This document shows, in pieces, positions 23,691-35,197 of a stretch of DNA of 64,000 nucleotides. Each line of letters begins with the position of its first letter. The stretch's first letter is position 1. Under the pieces are notes generated by a model that saw only the letters and a program-made list of their open reading frames with translations, was not told the DNA's origin and did no database searches. Made by a program: the position numbers and the translations under genes. Source of the stretch: Amphiura filiformis (lineage: Eukaryota > Echinodermata > Ophiuroidea > Amphilepidida > Amphiuridae); the NCBI RefSeq assembly GCF_039555335.1, contig NC_092631.1, forward strand, positions 15,681,805 to 15,745,804, written 5' to 3'.

Positions 23691-24570
23691 ATTATTTTGT
23701 ACACATATAAGGCCCATGGGTAGATTTACCATAGGGCAGAGTGGGCACGGGCCCAGGTAATGGGAGCCAAAACTGATCACATTGTACCTGTGTACATTTC
23801 CGTGACCAAATTAATCTCATATTTGACCATTTTAGCTTTTTGCATAAATTAGTTCCAATTTTAACAATATTTGGCCAAATTTTTTGCGCGGTTCGCGCGC
23901 ATTTGTACTATCATAGCCACGGATCCAAATGATCTATTTCATTTATCCCTGTAAAATCAGATAAACACCATGATTTGGGACAAATCTAAATTACGTATAA
24001 AATGAAAATTTCCTTGTGCTTGTATTTCATGCGCAATTGTCCCACCGGGAATGTTTCAAACATTTGCCTCCCAGATACCACACCACTGGAAACAACACTA
24101 TTAAGTATGTTTGTAATTCTATTTTAAGTGCTTATGTTCTGTACCTTGTATTAGTATAAGGTTTTGAACAATAAAAGAATCTTGAATCTTCATAAAGGGG
24201 GGGGGGTGATGTTAAAAAGGTTTGTCTGTAAAAAGAGGGGTCAAAAAGTTTAGCGGTCTGGGGGGGGGGGGGGGCAAAAAAGTTTAAGGACAAATTTAAG
24301 GAAGACCAGCCCCCCTACCAAAGTATTAATGAACACTCCCTATCTCCGGATTGTTCAGATTAATTTTGATAACTCCAAATTGTTCTGACTAATTTCAACT
24401 AACTGCGGATTGTTCCAAATAATATCGATAACTCGGAATAACTACAAATAAATATTGCAATTCCGATAACCCCAATATCGGACCCTGAAATCGGAATTAA
24501 TACCCTGTCGTGGGGCCTAATATTGGATCCAAAACATAATAATGATAAAATTGGATACTTTATGCCCAAT

Positions 24571-24646
24571 ATTTATTGGTCGAGCTATGAGTTTTAACTC
24601 GAGTACGCCTCGTCCAAAATTAAAACTCATAGCTCGACCAATAAAT
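24571..24646. repeat. Perfect 27-bp hairpin
   Basis: Arms 24571-24597 and 24620-24646 match exactly in inverse (core TTGGTCGAGCTATGAG) around a 22-bp centre that itself includes CTCGAGTACG. Confidence 0.85.
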
Positions 24647-24673
24647 GTGAGCTCAATCGATCCAATTTTATAT

Positions 24674-25072
24674 CAAAGTTGCACAAAGTTCTGCAAAGTC
24701 ACGTAAAATTTTGCAAAGTTGCTCACAGTTCCTCAAAGTTGCCTAAAAATTTTGCAAAGTTGCACAAAGTTTTGCAAAGTTACATAACATTTTGCAAAGA
24801 TGCTCAAAGTTGCGTAAAATTTTGCAAAGTTGCTCAAAGTTACGTAAAATTTTGCAAAAGCTACACAAAATTGTACAAAGTTGCGCAAAGTTCCTCAATG
24901 TTAATGTAAAGTTGCATAAAGTTGCACAAAGTTACTCAATGTTAATGCAAAGTTGCACAAAATTGTCAAAAATTTTGCAAAGTCAAATGACAACTTTGAG
25001 CAATTTTGCGCAACTTTGGTAATTTTTGACAATTTTGGACGAATTTGGGCAACTTCCCCTGTGACATGGGGC
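24674..25072. repeat. AAAGTTGC minisatellite block, orientation 2
   Basis: About 20 units mixing AAAATTTTGCAAAGTTGC and CACAAAGTT. It closes with CAACTTCCCCTGTGACATGG, the inverse of the edge that opens the 12360-12730 block. Overlapping open frames in it are not genes. Confidence 0.75.
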
Positions 25073-25127
25073 CTTATATCTCTGAATCTCTTTATACGCT
25101 TCTTTCCTCTCTTTATCATGTTTATAC

Positions 25128-25160
25128 CCGCATGCTGAGCATGCAGGGTATATTGTTATC
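25128..25160. repeat. TATACCCGCATGC palindrome
   Basis: TATACCCGCATGCT pairs with AGCATGCAGGGTATA, separated by a single base. It probably marks one end of a dispersed repeat. Confidence 0.5.
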
Positions 25161-25395
25161 CTGTGGTTTCTTCTTCTTCTTTTCCTGCCCTTGTCTTACT
25201 ATTCGAATCTACCGGGTGCAAATTACTCGCCCGCAATTGAAAGTACATATTTTTCGGAGGGAGCGCTCACAAGATGGAAGCTTACTCCAGTTTAACGGTA
25301 ACAGTAAAGGGAGCCCTCTCTTGTGCGGAAATCAATGTGTACTTTAATTGGGAGCGCTATAGTGGTGTATAGGTGATTTCGCAAAGCAGACAGTA

Positions 25396-25573
25396 ATTCG
25401 CTGTCGTAGTGCACGTTACAATATGACCGTTGCTAGGCCAACTGGATCACGCTTTCTTTGTTGCGAACCACTGATCGAAATGAGCCTATGGCATATCAAA
25501 ATTCGGAACAGGTGTATGAGCCCTGGCTTGGAGTAGTAACCAATGGCTACTAACGTGCACTACGACAGCGAAT
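25396..25573. mobile_element. 178-bp foldback element
   Basis: Perfect 23-bp terminal inverted repeats, 25396-25418 and 25551-25573, starting ATTCGCTGTCGTAGTGCACG. No coding content. It lies directly downstream (in transcript sense) of the Penelope-like remnant. Confidence 0.7.
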
Positions 25574-25609
25574 ATCCGGGAGATCCAGATTGATGGTAGA
25601 TGGGATTTT

Positions 25610-26181
25610 TTATGCACGATGAAATAGGGTTTTATTTACCCCGAGTTTGTGAATGAGCGGATGGTGCGAATCGAACAACAGGTATTGGTCCGTATGAGTG
25701 GATTTCCTGTACACTGTGGTATTTAACGAGCCATTGTTCTCAACTGTGACCAAACAATCCAAAAATGGGAGTTTGTTGTCATGTAAACCTTCCTGCGTGA
25801 ACCTGATGTTCTCGTCAACAGCGTTGATGTGTTCAAAGAAGGGGGCTTGTTCGCTTTTCTTAAGCTTCACAAGAGTATCGTCCACATAACGAAACCAATG
25901 CGTTGGTGGTGTGCCGTTGTAGGACTGTAGTGCTAACCGTAGTTCAAACAAAGTTCCAAAAGGGAGCAAATTTGCTCAGTGGTAAGCTTTGTGCGTTGAC
26001 TGAGTGAAGTATCCGCAAGTAAAAATTCTCTGACTACTTCAACCGCACCGTCAGGTGGGACGCATGTAAACAGGGCGGATACGTCGTAAGATGTTAAAGT
26101 CTCATCATCTTCCACTTGAATGTCTTTAAGCTTATCCACCAAATCACTGGAGTTGGCTACGTGGTGGCATGATTTTGCCAA
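25610..26181 (-). pseudogene. Penelope-like reverse transcriptase remnant
   Basis: The minus strand reads TSYDVSALFTCVP (palm motif A, about 26100), then, in another frame, THWFRYVDDTLVK (motif C, about 25880) and KLPFLDCLVT plus VYRKSTHTDQYL. This set of blocks is specific to Penelope-like elements. The stretch that should carry motif B (GxxMGSPVSP) between the two frames is missing, so the gene is interrupted by a deletion of roughly 30 codons plus a frame change. No GIY-YIG domain follows. It lies 327 bp from a telomere-type array. Confidence 0.8.
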
Positions 26182-26344
26182 GATCAGATAAAATAATGCC
26201 GAGATTCACACAAACAAAAGCGTGCCTCTTCACACCTTACGAAATGCTTACTAGCGTTGCGTTGCGTTCCGTTGGAGTTACTTATGCTACTATTATTTCC
26301 TCTTACTTAATAAAAAGAAACGAAACAAGTTAGATTTAAAATTC

Positions 26345-26425
26345 TACCAAGGATCCTCCGCGGTTCGAACCAGAAACCTATCGATCCATAGTCGAGGCAC
26401 TACACGCTATGCTACAAGTAGTTGT
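26345..26425 (-). repeat. Degenerate tRNA-like (possible SINE) segment
   Basis: The minus strand holds GGTTCGAACC, close to the pol III B box, and TAGCATAGCGTG, a weak A box, about 40 bp apart. The arms do not fold well, so it is at best a decayed SINE head. Confidence 0.3.
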
Positions 26426-26483
26426 GCTAGAAAGCTGTCTATTTATTATACTTATTGTTTACGGAATAAAGCGCGCGCGCACG

Positions 26484-26507
26484 GTATACTATTACTATTA
26501 CTATTAG
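26484..26507. repeat. (ACT/ATT) trinucleotide run
   Basis: Short run of TACTATTACTATTACTATTA bordering the telomere-like array. Confidence 0.7.
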
Positions 26508-26619
26508 TAACCCTAACCCTAACCCTAACCCTAACCCTAACCTAATCCTAACCCTAACCCTAACCCTAATCCTAACCCTAACCCTAATCCTAATCCAAAC
26601 CCTAATCCTAGTCCTAATG
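26508..26619. repeat. Interstitial telomere-like (CCCTAA)n array
   Basis: About 18 hexamers of the C-rich strand CCCTAA. They are pure at the left and increasingly mutated to TCCTAA and CCAAAC at the right. Unique-looking DNA continues on both sides, so it is internal. Confidence 0.92.
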
Positions 26620-27049
26620 CTCTGCGCCGGGCAAAACAGGTACCTGATCGACGCTACGGAGCGAATCCCAAAAACACCTTTTGAACGCTACGAAGCGAGC
26701 TAAAATGTGACAACGGGGTGCTACACCTTTGGCTCAGGCATCCCTACTGTTTTTGTATGGAAGGGCACAGAGCTGAATTCGTTATAAAAAGGAGCAATTG
26801 GGATTTCCAAAATAAAATCTTATTCTTACTATATTTACACAGATATAGAAGCAAAGATAACACTTTGAACTCTGACCTAGACAAATATGAGCACGTAATA
26901 TTGTGAACTTTTTATTTGTGACACATACGTTACAGCCTGGGCCTCATGGAAGAACAGAGGATACCTTAAAACATCCACTGAATGAGTAACCCAGGCAAAA
27001 GAAGAAATAAAACAAACAAACAAACAAATTACGGTTCGCAAAACAAATG

Positions 27050-27170
27050 TTTTTGTCAGGGAGGGAAGCGCATTGGTAATGATCATTTTTCACTATTTGG
27101 ATGTTTGAATTTGTTTCTTTCATCCCAAAAGACTTATTTCACCTTTTCCATTGGTATTCTGGAGTGAGTG
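27050..27170. repeat. Direct repeat flanking a foldback element, left copy
   Basis: Shares GGAAGCGCATTGGTAATGAT, GATGTTTGAA, CCAAAAGACTTA and CCATTGGTAT with 27490-27612, same orientation. The pair brackets the 27212-27447 element. Confidence 0.65.
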
Positions 27171-27211
27171 TGAATTTGAATACAGGAACTGTGGAATAAG
27201 TAACATATTAT

Positions 27212-27447
27212 GGGTTCTTCCGATTAAAATCCACATTACCCCTGTGAAAGATGTGGACATATCTCCCACAGAGGGAATATGAACTTCCCCTCAGGGGAAG
27301 TTTCTGGCTGAATCTTTCTCAGAGGGTGTATGCAATTCAAATGGAGCTGCCTAATGTGCTCATTCCATTTGAAATTCATACTCCCCCTGTGGCAGATATT
27401 TCCAAAATATTCCACAGTGGTAGTGTGGATTTTAAATGGAAAAGCCC
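27212..27447. mobile_element. Foldback MITE, AAAATCCACACTACC family, copy 1
   Basis: The left end GGGTTCTTCCGATTAAAATC and the inverted right end GGGCTTTTCCATTTAAAATC frame CCCCTGTG-rich arms. It contains CTCCCCCTGTGG and an internal AATGGAGCTGCCTAATGTGC shared with the second copy at 58731-59003. Confidence 0.7.
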
Positions 27448-27489
27448 AATATCCGTTTACTTTACCATGGGTCGTAAAACTCGGCAGTG

Positions 27490-27612
27490 TGTTTGTCAGG
27501 CAGGAAAGCGCATTGCTAATGATCGATTCTCACTGTTTGAAATGGATGTTTGAACTTGATTCTTTCAACCCAAAAGACTTAATTCACCTTTACCATTGGT
27601 ATCCTGTGACAC
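27490..27612. repeat. Direct repeat flanking a foldback element, right copy
   Basis: Partner of 27050-27170. The two copies suggest a local tandem duplication with the MITE inserted at or near the junction. Confidence 0.65.
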
Positions 27613-27654
27613 TTAGCGAAATTTACTGCTGTAACATACGTTACTATAATTCGT

Positions 27655-27845
27655 AGCACATTACACAATATGTGAAGTTCGTGATTCGACAAATTTCAAT
27701 TGAAAATAAATCATCTTTTACAGTTTAGGGATGGTTGTTTCCTTTTTTACTTGCAGGAATGTACTATAAATTTAATACTCTTTCAAGGCATATTCACTGT
27801 GTTCCTTTAAGCACATTACACAATATGTGAAGTTCGTGATTCGAC
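27655..27845. repeat. Pair of 35-bp direct repeats
   Basis: CACATTACACAATATGTGAA plus GTTCGTGATTCGAC occurs at about 27658-27692 and 27812-27845, near-identical and about 155 bp apart. Confidence 0.8.
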
Positions 27846-27983
27846 CGCTCAGATAATTTCGAAACATCGCTACTTCCAAAATAATATGATTTGAATGATC
27901 AACATTTCAGATAGTATAGTCTGTCATATGTTAAAGATATTCCATAATCGTTTCCTCGCATTACCATTCACATTGGTACAATG

Positions 27984-28492
27984 TACAAAGCCAAAATTAA
28001 GGTACCAGTTGTGTTCACCCTGTATTTCCTAAATAAAGAAAAATGTGTCAAAATTAAAACAAGCAGCTAATACCTGTGCTCTTTAGCTCTGATTCTTAAA
28101 AGACCTCATTTGTTGAAATTGGTTGAGAATTAAAGAAATGGTGGTATAAAACCTAATAAAGAAACGAAATCAAAAGCTGCACTTTTGTGTTCTCATCAAT
28201 GAAAGCACGACGCTAGTTTTAACGTGTTAATCAATGGAAGCACGACGCTGGTTCTCTTGTTCGCGAACGCATTGTGTGTAAATGAATAGGGCACGCAGTA
28301 AGAGCAAACTGCAACTTTTAAATTGGCATCTTGCTTGGGTTTTTGGATCGTCATATCTTTCAACAAATGAGGTCTTGAATTCGAGCTAACAGATGCAGCT
28401 ATTCGCTGCTGGTTCCAATTATGACATCTGTCTTTGTTTAGGACATATAAGGGGTGAACATAACTGGTACCTTAATTTTTTGGCTTACTGTA
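27984..28492. mobile_element. About 505-bp inverted-repeat element
   Basis: AAGCCAAAATTAAGGTACCA on the left and the inverse of a close variant on the right, with GTTCACCC following both and TA at each edge. A second inverted pair, GACCTCATTTGTTGAAAT and its inverse, lies inside, so the arms are long and diverged. Confidence 0.7.
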
Positions 28493-28555
28493 GTTGACTG
28501 GTTGCGGCAGGTTTTTTTGCCTAATTGCTTGTTTTTAGTGATTTTCACCCTAAAG

Positions 28556-29784
28556 CCCGGAGGGGCAGGGGGGTCACTCTCACACAAACTTTCTACCCAC
28601 CCGCGTCCGACCATCTCTGAAATGCACCCTTAATGGCGAATTTTCACATAACCGAATTGCAACCCGTAATGGCGAAACACATGCAAAATCCTACCCTAAA
28701 TGGTGTAGCACATGCAAAAACCATACCCTAAATGGCGTCAACTGAGAAATATATGAAGAGTTTATTTCCAAACCGTGTTAAGTCAACAACCCCATGTGTC
28801 CCATTTACTTGTGTGATACAATTACAATTACTTTGACAAGTTTGACATTAGCAACAACGAGTTGTACCATCAACAAGCCATTAATTACCATAACAATGCT
28901 GCATAACAATATGCAGACTATTGTTCTCATTTGGGAAACAAAGGCCTCACACAGTATTGTTCCTGTGCATCCATCCACTGTTTACTTTGTAATGGTGCAT
29001 GCAACTGAAATTATAATACCTATAGCAGATCACAACCCATTGCAATATTGCACAGGTAAATCAGAAACATGGATTTGTGGACTTACACGGTTTGGAAATA
29101 AGCTCTTCATAAAATTTATACCCTATAATAAACAGCAAAATGAGCTAATCTGATACCCAAGGTGTCTTTTTGATGTAGCATACCTATAGATACTAAAGAA
29201 AACATGCACAAAGGTAACAAGAATCAATTAAAAAGTGGTGATTTTTATCAAATGAGTGCAAACTCACTCAAACAATAATATTACTCAGTGGCGTAGATTT
29301 CTTTTTGACATGGGGGGGTATGGTTGGAAAAAAAAGTATAGTGAATCCAGCACCTTTTAGCGGCAGAATAAGTTTGCTGTCTAAATGCGCCCAAAGCGCT
29401 CGAAAAATTTTGCCATTTTGAAGCCACACTGTTGAAATATGGTGCAAGAGTGGAATAGATTTGCACTTTTGGACCTCAAATGGCCAAATATGGGGTTAAT
29501 TTGGTAAGAAACCAATATACAGCCGTCAACATGGGGGGGTTGATTGTATGGACCATCCCCCTGGCAAAATATTTGGGGGGGGATCTACGCCTATGATATT
29601 ACTATACTAACCCTAAACATCTAAGGATTTGGCTGAAATAGGACCCCTAAATGGCGATGCCTTCTGAAAATGTACCCCTTTTTTCATAAAGACGTCGACG
29701 ATGCTGTGTGGTGAAAAACATACCCTTTAAGACGTTTTTCTTGGACGAGGTAGGTAGCAAGTCAAGTAGTGAGTGACCCCCGGG
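28556..29784. mobile_element. CCCGGGGG-type element with a perfect 8-bp duplication
   Basis: The left end is CCCGGAGGGGCAGGGGGGTC; the right end, inverted, is CCCGGGGGTCACTCACTAC. CCCTAAAG flanks both sides (28548-28555, 29785-29792). The left interior repeats ACCCTAAATGGCG-type units. A complete hAT-like MITE (29286-29595) is nested in it. No transposase recognised. Confidence 0.8.
29286..29595. mobile_element. 310-bp hAT-like MITE nested in the previous element
   Basis: The left end is CAGTGGCGTAGATTTC; the right end, inverted, is CATAGGCGTAGATCCC. ATATTACT is duplicated exactly at 29278-29285 and 29596-29603. Related right halves occur at 16020-16126 and 20335-20412. Confidence 0.85.
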
Positions 29785-29934
29785 CCCTAAAGCGCATACA
29801 CACGATACACTACTACTAATAATAATATCTATATAATATCCGATAATAAATGAACATTGCCTCTGACTATGTGGTTCCTATGCAGATGATTATCGGTAAA
29901 AAATATCGCTCCAGGGCTGACTCTTATTTCCACA

Positions 29935-29940
29935 TTTATT
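29935..29940 (-). terminator. Candidate polyadenylation signal of gene 1
   Basis: AATAAA on the minus strand, about 53 nt downstream of the TAA stop of gene 1. The position is plausible for a very short 3' UTR. No other canonical hexamer lies closer. Confidence 0.4.
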
Positions 29941-29992
29941 TCCACAAGTGATGCATCTACATGTAGTTCAAATGAAAATGTTTAGATGAGTT

Positions 29993-32900
29993 TTACAGGC
30001 AAAGACCAGTTGCTTGGCAACTAACATCCCATAATTTCTTTGCCAATCCGTCGTCACGAGCTAATTCGGACTCCTTAGCTACACGACAATTGTCAAAATA
30101 ACGCCCTGAAAGGTGCGTTATAGACTCCTCAAGAGTGCAGTAAATGGTCGTTTGTGCTCCGGCTCTCTCATTACTTCCCACAAGCCTGCAAAAAAAGACA
30201 ACATAATAAAGGTCTGTTATTTATTGCATTAGTTTAAAAGTACAGTTTGATTTTATTCAAGAAAAGGAAAATGGAAATATGCTAAATTAATCTCTAGGTT
30301 GTAATTATCAGCCTGGTCCGCGAAGAAATACGTCACAACCTATTGACGAGTAAATAGCGCCATCATTGACGATTTCGTCGGTTTCCGTTGTATTCTGGGA
30401 TATAAAAGGTACCGTGTGTTTCCTTGTGTATTTGTCGCATTTGAAGAACGTTTTCGACACTTAAAATGCTCAAAATAGCATTGTTATACAAAGCACGACG
30501 TCACAAATGTGACCATTGTGCGCTTGATAATTGAACGAATTGGGAAATGCTTTACACATGCGTGCACGCAAGTGAAAATTACCTCACCTTAGCAGTGCTC
30601 TTCTGGTAAGTAAAACACAATTTCCATAATAATGCAATTTGATGGTAGCCCGGCCCATTTTAAAGGTATGAAGCCACACCCAGTCAGCATGGTCCGTTGG
30701 GACTACATCACAGGTCACCGTTGGTCCCGGGGTTGTGTGTATCGACAGTCATATAAAATTGGGAAGTGTTTCCCAGTAACGTAGCGTCTTAGAGGCAGGG
30801 CCCCCAATCGATTTGAAAGTTTAGAAAATCCCGTAGGAAAATTGCCAAAAAACTGTTTGTGTCCCCAATCATACCCGGTGCTCCCCATCATGATCGGTGC
30901 CCCTCCCGATAGGATGACTCACGTTAAGCCACTGGTGATTTTTCCTCTTGGCTTGCTTCAGTCCAAATCAGCATTTGACCCATTTCAGCATTAATCTGAA
31001 ATGTCTACAGTTTTGTCAAGTAGGACTAGACGCCAATAAAAACTACTGAACGGGGGGGGAGTGACATGTTTGACAGAAAATACACTCGCCGGTGAATTTT
31101 GTTTGTCGGGACATTCACAAGTTCGAGCACCCCTGCCCATCCGAGAACCTGACCACGATTCTGGCTTTTATGGATACTTACCAATAACGAATGATTAACT
31201 TCCAGTAAAGTATTATAGGTATGCGAGTTGCCTCCCTGTACGTCGCAAACATACTAGATAGAATAATACCCGGATGTACGCAGTAGGTAGTTACGCCAGA
31301 TCCTTCAAGCCGTCGTGCAAGTTCTTTGGAGAATAGAACGTTGGCAAGTTTGCTTCTATTGTACTCTCGTAGACCAGGATATATGCGACCTGTAATATAA
31401 CGTATTTATATTAATTTGCTAGTTCATTGGGGGCGAAAGTAGATCGGTGCCCCTGACCAAGTGTGTGCACGGTGCAGAGGTATTGAAAGCCATAGACCTA
31501 CCGAATAACTTACAAATAGTGTTTCAGATCAAATTTATTTCTTGTTTTAATGCACTTTATGTTAATAAAAAATGTTTGCATCTTGAAGATTCGTCACTAG
31601 CTGCAGTGACGTAGCTAGGGATTATGGCGCCCAGGGCCAAGAATACAAAATACCCCTCTTCCTAAGACTATTGGACACGGGCTCGCAAGAATGTGCATAA
31701 ATACCACTAATTTGGTATAATCAAGTTAAATTAGGGTCTTTCCAATAACAGTCTATTTTTGTGTTGAAGGGGGCATTGGGAATTTCACCCGATACGCTAA
31801 TGGGTCATATGTAAAATGTGTACTGCTTTAATTTATCGGTCACACAACGACCATCATGTCATACAGTTTGATCAGCTCATAATCGGCGGGAATTGTTAGG
31901 CTTTTATCACTACCCCGAAAAGTAGACCCACATTAAAAGTGTCATAGTTTACCAATCTGTTCTCTATTGTGCTTTGAAAATTAACAACGCATTGGACTTG
32001 AATGAATAATTTGAGATGCTTCTGGCATGACGTCACAAGGCAATTCTCGAAAAAATATCTAGATATTAATCCGCGATGCTACAAGGCCCGCCGATTACGA
32101 GCTGATCAAAGTGTAGAAGCCAACGCACTTACCTTCTTCGTCTTTCTGAGAAAAGTACAAATCTCCTGGTTTCACGAGTCTATGACGATTAGACGAAACA
32201 TTAACAATACGACTTGGAGCACTATCTTTAATTTTATCTAATAATAACATGGAAAGCAGAAAGTGTCCAAAGTGGTTTACAGCAAAAACCATATTATAGC
32301 CTTCTTTGGTGCGATGACCCTTAGCTGCTTTACCGATTCCTATCAAAGAAGAAAGTAAAATAATGTTATTGCTATCATCATCTTCATCACTCCCTCCTCT
32401 TCATATCAACAGTAAAAGTGGATGCAGGGGGACAAGCCCTCCTACACAAAAATAAGATGACTGACGATTTTTAGGCGATTTCGAAAAGAGAGGGATCCTT
32501 CGTGCTCCCTATGAATGGCAACTAGAGCCGTATTTGCTCTAAAGTGTGGGCACCGGAATAGAGGCCGTCAGCGTGACGTCATATGCCGCCATCTTGTGGG
32601 TTCACACTGTGATGGTCGTTCGATCTCCATGCGTGAACAGGAAAATCACTGCGTTGATGTGCGATAACAGCTGCGCGGCAAGCTGCGCCCTGCGCGTAGT
32701 GTCTGACGCATGGACACTCAGATCATTTGTACCCACAAGATGGCGAAAGGCTGACGGCCTCTATTGTTTTCTTTTTCATAAGTGGACTCCCTCTTTCGAA
32801 AACCCTTTCTTCCCCTGTGACAGCAATAGCAGGAGCACATGTATATTACATTTTTGGAGATCATTAGCCAGTGGCCCGGGCAGTGGCCCTTGATAGTTTT

Positions 32901-35008
32901 TTTTTTTTGAAGATTTTGGAACGTTTCCCCTATCGTAACTTACTCTTCTATGATTTACAATGTTATAGCAATATAAGATATGTCAATACGTAAGTCTGGT
33001 CCTCTAAACTTTTTAAGTTTAGCATTTAGCATAATTTTACCTGCATTATTAATTAGATAATGAATTCTTGATTCTTGTTTCAAGACAGTTTCGGCAAATT
33101 TTCGGACGGAATCTTGATCGGAGAGTTCCAGTGGAATAAATATTACGTTGCTGCTTCCAGAGCGTCTTTGAATTTCCTGAAATTAATAAAGGTAAGATTT
33201 GTTTTTTGTTTTTTTCAAAAAAGGCGTCGCAATACGAGGCTTCGAGGGCAGCAATTTCAGGTTAGGATTTTTCTTAGTACCCCATCACCCCAATGTCAAA
33301 AAGAAATCTACGCCACTGTGCATTTCTGAAACATCAAAACACTACGTGGAAGTGAACATTATGCGAGCCGTAGTTGGAACAAAAATGGCAGAAATGTCCA
33401 TTATCCTATAATCAAGCCGTTAAATACCGTATTACACATCCCGATTCTCCCTACCTTGACTGCCTCTGTGGCTTTCTTTGGATTTCTGCAGCCGATAATG
33501 ACTCTTGCTCCACGACGTGCAAAATCAATGGCAGTTTCTTTGCCAATTCCAGCATTTCCACCTGACATATAAGAATACTTATACTGCTAATTACAAAATA
33601 CTATATACTACTCATAATGAAGGCTATAATAACAAAACAAACAAACAAACAAACAGATAAATAAACAAACAAACAAACAAAAGCTTTGAAAGTTGATGTC
33701 ATGTATTGATAATTCGCATCCCTAAAATTCTCCATATTTGTTGCCAAAATTTTCACTTTCTTGTTGAAAAGGTTAATTTGTTAAAATATCAATATCATTT
33801 AAAGCTCAAAATGTCAGCCTACTGTTCCACTTAGGATGAGGGGTCAATATTTACTCTTACTACAATAATATTAATTTATTTATATTTGTGTGAATGAACG
33901 AATGAATGAATGAATGAATGAATTATACAGGGAATGGCAGAATTCAAAATAATTGTTTCAGAGGAATATTTATTATTCCTCTGAAACAATTATTGACAAT
34001 ATCATGACGTTACCATGATTACAAATCAGAAATTAGAATTTTCCCAGTTTTTTTCCTAACAAAATTTAAGGGGTCTATTGACAGGCACACGTGTGCCAAT
34101 TTATGTAAGTGTCTCCGGGGCAATATTATATTGAATTTATTATTAATTTGGCTTCTCTTATTTTGTTGTGCAACATGCTTCATCAAAGACGCGCCAAGAG
34201 GGTGACACTAAATTCACGGTTGTTCTATCAAGCACGCAAACGAATGACAAATACCGTTGGTTTGCTAGCTAGAAAATGACGCCGTTAGTTTTACGAACTT
34301 TGTCTGTTCAATGAGAGTATAGCGCGCCCCCAATACATCTGGGCACAAACCACTCGAAAACGATCCGGTTTATGAAATGGCGGACGAGTATTTCCCATCA
34401 GGCACCAGTGATATGTTTTTCAAAGAAAGTCTATTAAGTTAATTTAAAAATGACTTTTTGCAATAGTAATGTCGAAATTAGGACTTGCTGTCAATAATAC
34501 GAAGGAAATGCGTGAATTAACATGTCTGATGTAGACGAACCGTGTTTGCTTCAAATGTATTTGATAAAATTCCATATATTGGGGTAGGATTCTATATATA
34601 TGATGCAGCCGGGTGCGCCCCGCGGTCACCGTTGTATCACCAACAGCTACAAACTAGCTTTATATAGCTGTAGTTTCAGTCGCTGGAGCTCCGCACTTCA
34701 GACGATAAAACGAAAGGCATGTAAACCTCAAAGTGTATACACTTGATACATTTAATATTTGACCTTTTTTTTTTTACAACGAAACGGTATACGAAATATA
34801 CCAGCTTATTATTATTATTATCATTACCATTAGTTATGGATTCAATTGATCACCTACCTGTAATAATCGTAGTTTTTCCATGTAAACTTGTCATTATGTG
34901 GTCACAATGTCGCCTATAAAACCCGCCATTATATTTGAAACGACAATATAAGATATAAAGAACGGAAAGGAAAAGAAATGCACCTAGCAAGAGGAGGAAA
35001 ATAGACAT
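29993..35008 (-). CDS. Retinol dehydrogenase 11-14-like SDR, copy 1 (complete, 6 exons)
   Basis: Exons, in transcript order: 35008-34858, 33561-33455, 33176-33041, 32339-32133, 31389-31182, 30185-29993. The coding length is 1002 nt, giving 333 residues plus TAA. Every boundary is GT-AG, and the exon lengths 107/136/207/208 match the three other copies. The start is the only ATG before a hydrophobic anchor (about residues 2-22) followed by the NGGFYRR basic patch. SDR motifs are intact: TGGNAGIG (about 50-57), NNAG (about 129-132), VNHFGH, VNVSS, and the YNRSK active site (Tyr210, Lys214). The family (SDR7C, RDH11-14) performs NAD(P)-dependent retinal/retinol or lipid-aldehyde oxidoreduction at ER or mitochondrial membranes; the substrate here is unknown. 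It ends two codons later than the other copies. It is inverted relative to copies 2-4. A transposon sits 20 nt inside intron 4, and an LTR begins about 190 bp upstream of the ATG. Confidence 0.93.
31865..32112. mobile_element. TGATCAGCTCG-family MITE in intron 4 of gene 1
   Basis: Same ends (GATCAGCTC...CGGCGGG) and same length class as 5167-5420. The interior keeps CCGAAAAGTAGACCCAC. Its edge lies about 20 nt from the exon 4 splice donor at 32132. Confidence 0.8.
32557..32765. mobile_element. 209-bp foldback element in intron 3 of gene 1
   Basis: AATAGAGGCCGTCAGC and GCCATCTTGTGGGT on the left; their inverse on the right (arms about 45 bp, with a few differences). No coding capacity. Confidence 0.7.
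33632..33682. repeat. (AAAC)n microsatellite in intron 1 of gene 1
   Basis: About ten AAAC units interrupted once by AGATAAAT. Confidence 0.9.
33895..33922. repeat. (GAAT)n microsatellite in intron 1 of gene 1
   Basis: About six GAAT units. Confidence 0.9.
33948..33994. repeat. 47-bp hairpin in intron 1 of gene 1
   Basis: AATAATTGTTTCAGAGGAAT pairs perfectly with its inverse across a loop of about 5 nt. It is compact enough to fold in the pre-mRNA. No matching copy elsewhere in the window. Confidence 0.8.
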
Positions 35009-35197
35009 GGCTGCTGTTTTTGGTATACATGTACATATACATGTACATAATTAGTAGTATTATGACTCAGAATTGATGTGAAGATCCACTCGCCAGTTAT
35101 CTGATTACTAGAAATTAAACCAAATACATGGCCAATGGATCTTCCATCTGAGACGGGGAAAGACTCAACAGAAACAAACGGAGAGCAAAATATAACT

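Noticed and set aside
26508-26619. True chromosome end
   Set aside because: The array is short, degenerates on one side, and sequence with genes continues far beyond it.
28794-29153. 119-codon open frame
   Set aside because: Threonine/isoleucine-rich, no recognisable motif, and inside a CCCGGGGG-type element with a clear target duplication.
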